A stretch of DNA of 64,000 nt from Populus alba (lineage: Eukaryota; Streptophyta; Magnoliopsida; Malpighiales; Salicaceae): the NCBI RefSeq assembly GCF_005239225.2, contig NC_133296.1, positions 14,012,001 to 14,076,000 of the forward strand, given 5' to 3'. This document shows positions 59,691-64,000 of the stretch, one piece after another. The position numbers were made by a program, and so were the translations under genes. The notes under the pieces were generated by a model. The model was not told where the DNA came from, searched no databases, and was given only the letters and a program-made list of their open reading frames with translations. Every line of letters starts with the position of its first letter. Position 1 is the first letter of the stretch.

Positions 59691-60864
59691 GCAACAGAGT
59701 TTTTGAAGTTCTTTGGTGTTAAACAGTGAGCACCCTATATGGAGGCTTATCATAATCCATAAGCTGTCTTTATTTCCCTCTTCAATAATTGGTAATTTTA
59801 TAATCTACATTAAATTTTATTGTTTCCCCAAAAAGAGAGAGTGATGTGATAATTCTCATAGCATCTTAGAAATTTGAGTGATGGTGTGCTAGAGCTCTTT
59901 TGAATGATGGGATTTGAAGTTTGTCATTGCCACTCAGTTGAGGGGATGTCGCAGATCAAGCTGTTTGTTATCTTTGCTCATGCAGTGAGGAGACCTGCTA
60001 CCATTTGCACTACTGTGTCTTGGCAAGGGCGTTCTGGCAGTATTTGATCCCCTCTACTGCTAATGCAGTGTTTGCTTTATACAAGGGGCAATGGTTTGCC
60101 TCTAATATCAAGGGATGGTGTGCTAGAGCTCATTTGAGTGATGCGATTTGAAGTTTGTCATTGCCACTTTGTAAGAGTTTTAGTGTAGATATTGCTCTTT
60201 GGGAAATTAAGAGATTCGTGGGGGAGGTCAAAATGGCTTGGCGGCGGCGGCATCCACTCTTAGACCTCAGAAAGAAGTGAGGCTTGTTTGCTGGAGGCTG
60301 GAGGCCACCTAATCATGATTTACTGCATGATTCCGGTGATACCTGGCTTGGAGAATTTGTATTTCAGTTAGTCATCAGCTATCGTTGCAGAAATATGGGC
60401 TGTCATAACATGTTTGGAGGGAGCTCGAGATGGGGGTTTTAAGCAGCTGCATTCACAGATTGATTCTGCTGTCACTGTCGAGATGTTGCAGGACGCAGTT
60501 TGTGCTTCTATTCCCTAGCTACTTTGTTTTGCAAGGCAATGGAGCTTCTAAATTGAGCCTTCAAAACTTGACATGCCTTGATAGGGTAACCGCAAAACCA
60601 ACCTGTGAATCATCCTTGAAAAAGACCTAGAAAAAGGACAAAGATTACATGATCTAGCAGCACAACAACTGAGAAAAATGAAAAAGAATGCTTAGTGCAG
60701 GAGGAGTGGGACGGTGATCAAATGAAAAATGGGTAACCGAGGAAAAAGCAGAAAGCACATGATCTAGCTGCAGTTCCAAGCAAAAACCGCAGAAGCCCCC
60801 AGAGAGCCAACGCAAAGATAAAGCATTCGAGTATGCAGCAGGGTTTTTGAAGTTCTTTGGTGTT
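59691..60864 (+). pseudogene. Degenerate LINE-type retrotransposon debris with RNase H fragment
   Basis: A plus-strand frame from about 60381 encodes A-E-I-W-A-V-I-T-C-L-E-G-A-R-D-G-G-F followed by S-Q-I-D-S-A-V-T-V-E-M-L. This is the pattern of the RNase H (RVT_3) domain at the end of plant LINE polyproteins (A-E-L-W-A...G-F...D-S). Immediately upstream, one frame over, H-D-S-G-D-T-W-L-G-E-F matches the preceding strand of the same domain, so a frameshift separates them. Stops interrupt both frames. A 55-bp segment is duplicated within (59880 and 60114), and a 30-bp segment occurs at both edges (59691-59724 and 60835-60864). The element is dead; the boundaries are provisional. Confidence 0.55.
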
Positions 60865-61315
60865 CAAAAGTTTTTTCACTTATTTTTGCAATTTATTAGT
60901 AAAATATATAAGGAAATTAAAAGAACCAAACCAATCTACACTAATTATGTTTTCACTTCTTTTTTTGTTTTAATCTTTTGAACAAAGCAGCTTTAGCTAA
61001 GATTCACAAATTCTGAAAAAGAGGAAGCAATTGTAGCATGATAAAGTTGTAGGATCCAATTTTCCATTTTAAGAAATGAGCATGGGCCATGGAGACAAAA
61101 GAAGAATTGGGATTGTCAAATGTTTCTTTAAATATAAATTATCGAATTCAAACTGAGTGATTGTCATTTAATGTATAATAAAAATTGAAAATAATTTAAT
61201 TTTTTTATCATTTAATTTCTATCACATAATTCAAGTCATTGAATTCAAGATTTATAATGATAATTGAAATATTATTACCATTTAAAAAAAAATAAAATGA
61301 AAGTAACTAAGATAG
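60865..61315. other. AT-rich intergenic DNA, nothing recognised
   Basis: No frame or repeat of note. Confidence 0.4.
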
Positions 61316-61510
61316 TGTTTGACACAATTCTGCTTATATTTTTAGATGCTCTTTATAAATATTGTTGGTTTTAAAAAATATTAAATTATTTTTTTAGTGT
61401 TTTCTAATAGTTTTAATATATTGATATTAAAAATAAAAAAAAATTAATATATTTTAAATAAAAAAATATTTTAAAAACTAATTTTCATCACAATTTCAAA
61501 CACCACAAAA
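61316..61510. mobile_element. MITE-like element, near full length
   Basis: Starts near TAGTGTTTGACACAATTCTG and ends at CATCACAATTTCAAACACCAC, imperfect inverted ends. It carries the TTGATATTAAAAAT core. About 195 bp. Confidence 0.65.
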
Positions 61511-61599
61511 CATCCCAATCCAAGCAAAACTCGTGCAAGCAAGATACCTGATCAAATCAAGGGAGAGAGTTTGTTGCTAAATTTGTGTTGCTAGTGAAT

Positions 61600-61800
61600 A
61601 TAAAGTGTTTGAGAGTATATTAATGGTTGTTTTTTAAAGTATTTTTTTATTTAAAAATATATTAAAATATTATTATTATTTTATTTTTAAAAATTATTTT
61701 TGATATTTAAACATCAAAAACAATAAAAAAAATAAATTTTTTTTTAAAACAAATTAACAAAAAAAATTAAAAATTAAAACTCAATTCTAAACACCCCGTA
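61600..61800. mobile_element. MITE-like element, near full length, inverted relative to its neighbour
   Basis: Starts near AAGTGTTTGAGAGTATATT and ends near CTCAATTCTAAACACCCC, with the core ATTATTTTTGATATTTAAACATCAAAA in reverse orientation. It lies 90 bp from the previous copy. Confidence 0.65.
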
Positions 61801-62380
61801 TCACTAACTAATAATAATTTACTCAACCGCAAGTCAAAATTTATGCTGGCTACCTACCATAACAAAATCAAGCAAATCATGAAACGAGATTGGTCGCTAA
61901 GGCATCCAAGGATGACCATTTAACTTGAACTCTAATATCAAATTGAATTGATTGGAATCAAATGAATTTATTTTATTATATATATAATTTTTATAATTTT
62001 TTTATTTAATGCATGTATATAAACCTCAAATATTTATATTACTCTTTCATTTATATTAAATAATAAATAGCACTCACATGTGGTGCTATCTTTGTTTATT
62101 TTGGATGGATGAAATTATTTGTTTTTATACTTGAAAAGTATTTTTATTTTTTATATCAAAATTATTTTTTTAGTATTTAACTCAAGTTGAATAGCATCTA
62201 CAGCCGCTTTATTACTAAATAGAATCTAAATATTTAAATGAATGACCAAAACCATTAAGAAACGAATATTCGAATTTTCTTATAGAAAGAATAACAGTGG
62301 ATAGAAAATAAATATAATAAGAAGCTGACCAATAGAAATCCATGGCCATCCTTAGAAGGCATCCCTCTGTTTGGATAGCA
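61801..62380. other. AT-rich intergenic DNA, nothing recognised
   Basis: A short TA run near 61980. No coding signal. Confidence 0.4.
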
Positions 62381-62465
62381 TTTTTATTTACGGTGGTGTC
62401 AGGTGGCCGGCGGAAAGGTGGGCTGTTGACTTGATGATGGACGGCCGACTACGTGATTAGAAGAC

Positions 62466-62642
62466 ATGACATCTGAGTTCATGCGGGGCCAAGACAGCGT
62501 CAAAGCCGAAAACATGGAGGATCAGAACAGTTTAGAGACGGAGGATCTTGTCTCTGCTCAACGTCACCTCCCAGGCTGCCATCAAACTAAGTCCCAAGCT
62601 GACCTCGTCGTGTTCTCCATTGTCGGCACTGTTATTTCCTGA
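62466..62642 (+). CDS. Hypothetical 58-residue small ORF in a GC-richer island
   Basis: ATG at 62466 to TGA at 62642. It sits in an abrupt GC-richer island (about 62380-62800) after kilobases of AT-rich DNA. The frame has three in-frame ATGs near its start, is acidic and hydrophilic first and hydrophobic at the end. No family recognised. It could be a chance frame in a promoter-like or transposon-derived island. Confidence 0.2.
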   Translation: MTSEFMRGQDSVKAENMEDQNSLETEDLVSAQRHLPGCHQTKSQADLVVFSIVGTVIS

Positions 62643-62799
62643 ATTAGCTCGACATTGAGACCATGTGATCGATCAAGCTGCGTAGTCCAGAGACCATCTA
62701 ATGTAAGACAAAAAGAAGCAAGAATTCTCCTCTCTGGACATGGCTTCTGGACCAGGTTATAAACAACAACACAGGATAGTTCACAGATCACTAGGGTTT

Positions 62800-64000
62800 G
62801 TTCTTCCTGACCTTTTCGAGTTAATTTTTTTTTTTTTTACTTAAGAGAGTATTTTTCTAAGAAATTGAATGATGAAAGAACTTTATTTCATGTAAAAAAA
62901 TCATTTTAATCTAATAATTTAAGTTTTTAGATAAGTTTACAAGATATAATTTATATTATTCTTTAATGCATATTTTCAAGTAAAAATCTTTTGAGCTTGA
63001 AACTTGCACATAGTTTTATACTACATTGTACTTAATTTTTATCATATAAATAAAAATGATAAAATAAATTCAAAACTCATTACTGTTTGGTCATTAAAGC
63101 TTCTGGTATATATTACTATGTCAAAGAATCATTTTAATTCAATAACTTTGTTTAAATAAAAAATTTTAAATATAATTTATATTATTTTTTAATATTTTAA
63201 TTAACATAAAACCTGGGCCAAGATGAACCTCCTTTCTTGATAAAAAAAAACAACTCACAATATGTTAAAAATACTTGAAACTTCGTTACGTAAGAGGGGA
63301 TGTTTCTTTTTAGTGTAAGGAAGGAAGGCACAAATAAAAGAAAAATAATTAGGATGAATTTCGAAAGGGTTGCGTTGGGGCAACAACTCTTCTTTAGCTT
63401 ACCCAACAAGTACTTCTTTGTTAAGGTGTCATTAGGTATTTTATAGAATACATTCGTTTGATATGACAATGTCTTTGACTTTGTTTCGATGCCAAGTGAC
63501 ATGTAACCCATGTAAGAACTCAAGGGGGACATTCAAAATGTATTCGCCAAGTTGAAATCAACTTAACCACATAATGAATTTTATCATTAAAAAAGACATC
63601 TTTTAAAAAGAAAAAAGATACTCATGTTATATAAATAAATAAAATTATCACCTTCTAACCGATATAAAATAATAATATACGATAGTTTTAAATAACACGA
63701 CATAGCTAATATTTTCACATACAACATCAATAATGACATATTTTCAAATCCACACATAGTAAATGATTATGTTACTATTTTACATCGCCCAGGAAATAAA
63801 AATTTTAATTATTTATATAGCACGAAAATCTCTTCTTTTCTAAAAAGATATCTTTTCAAAAATAAAACTCATTACCATAACCAAACTTTACTAATAAGTA
63901 TAATAACATTTAGAGGGTTCATGAATATATACACACATCATCAATTTTGCAATGTTTTCATCTATTTTGCAACATTTTTCAATTCTCATCTTTCCAATTT
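62800..64000. other. AT-rich right edge, no gene recognised
   Basis: The phrases TAAGTTTTTAGATAAGTTTACAAGATATAATTTATATTATT and similar recur around 62920-63190 and also at about 29720-29930, suggesting an old dispersed repeat. The 111-codon minus-strand frame at 63197-63532 shows no recognisable domain. Confidence 0.4.

Noticed and set aside
1..64000. CRISPR arrays, bacterial-type operons, rRNA or independent tRNA genes
   Set aside because: None seen. The only tRNA-like sequence is the SINE head at about 44930-44985.

Overview
This is plant nuclear DNA: GT-AG introns, TATA-box promoters, AT-rich intergenic DNA with many small non-autonomous elements, and nine recognisable protein-coding genes. 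The gene sequences and repeats (a tRNA-derived SINE and an AT-rich MITE-like family that I associate with Salicaceae) suggest a poplar (Populus) or close relative. This is recognition from memory, not a search.

Layout: (1) 743-2887 (-) GAMYB-like MYB factor with an in-frame duplication of its R2 repeat. (2) 4131-4689 (-) small Bet v 1/PR-10-type ligand-binding protein. (3) 6063-24141 (-) a complete TPC1 vacuolar two-pore cation channel, reconstructed here as 23 exons and 742 residues. (4) 27130-27696 (+) three-exon type 1 metallothionein. (5) 34859-40159 (-) uninterrupted 1766-codon callose synthase of the CalS12/GSL5/PMR4 type. (6) 45455-45968 (+) GPI-anchored lipid-transfer protein with a second, unspliced reading. 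(7) 47851-51302 (-) FLOE1-like DUF1421 prion-like protein. (8) 56081-56864 (-) four-helix CASP-like membrane protein. (9) 57652-58476 (+) plastid riboflavin synthase, divergent from gene 8. From 58.5 to 64 kb there are no intact genes, only LINE debris, MITE-like copies and AT-rich DNA.

How the genes relate: they are independently transcribed, not an operon. In Arabidopsis, as I recall it, the CASP-like gene, GSL5 and TPC1 are consecutive loci (At4g03540, At4g03550, At4g03560). Genes 8, 5 and 3 here therefore look like an ancient conserved block, opened up in this genome by the metallothionein, LTPG and FLOE genes and by repeats.

Most notable points: the duplicated MYB R2 repeat; loss of two acidic residues of the TPC1 luminal calcium sensor plus a degenerate first EF-hand; a 190-bp duplication inside TPC1 that creates a decoy 3' splice site; a SINE with a 14-bp target-site duplication; two strong G-quadruplex motifs; and the splice/no-splice choice in the LTPG that decides GPI anchoring. 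I found no evidence of a wholly new multi-gene system.
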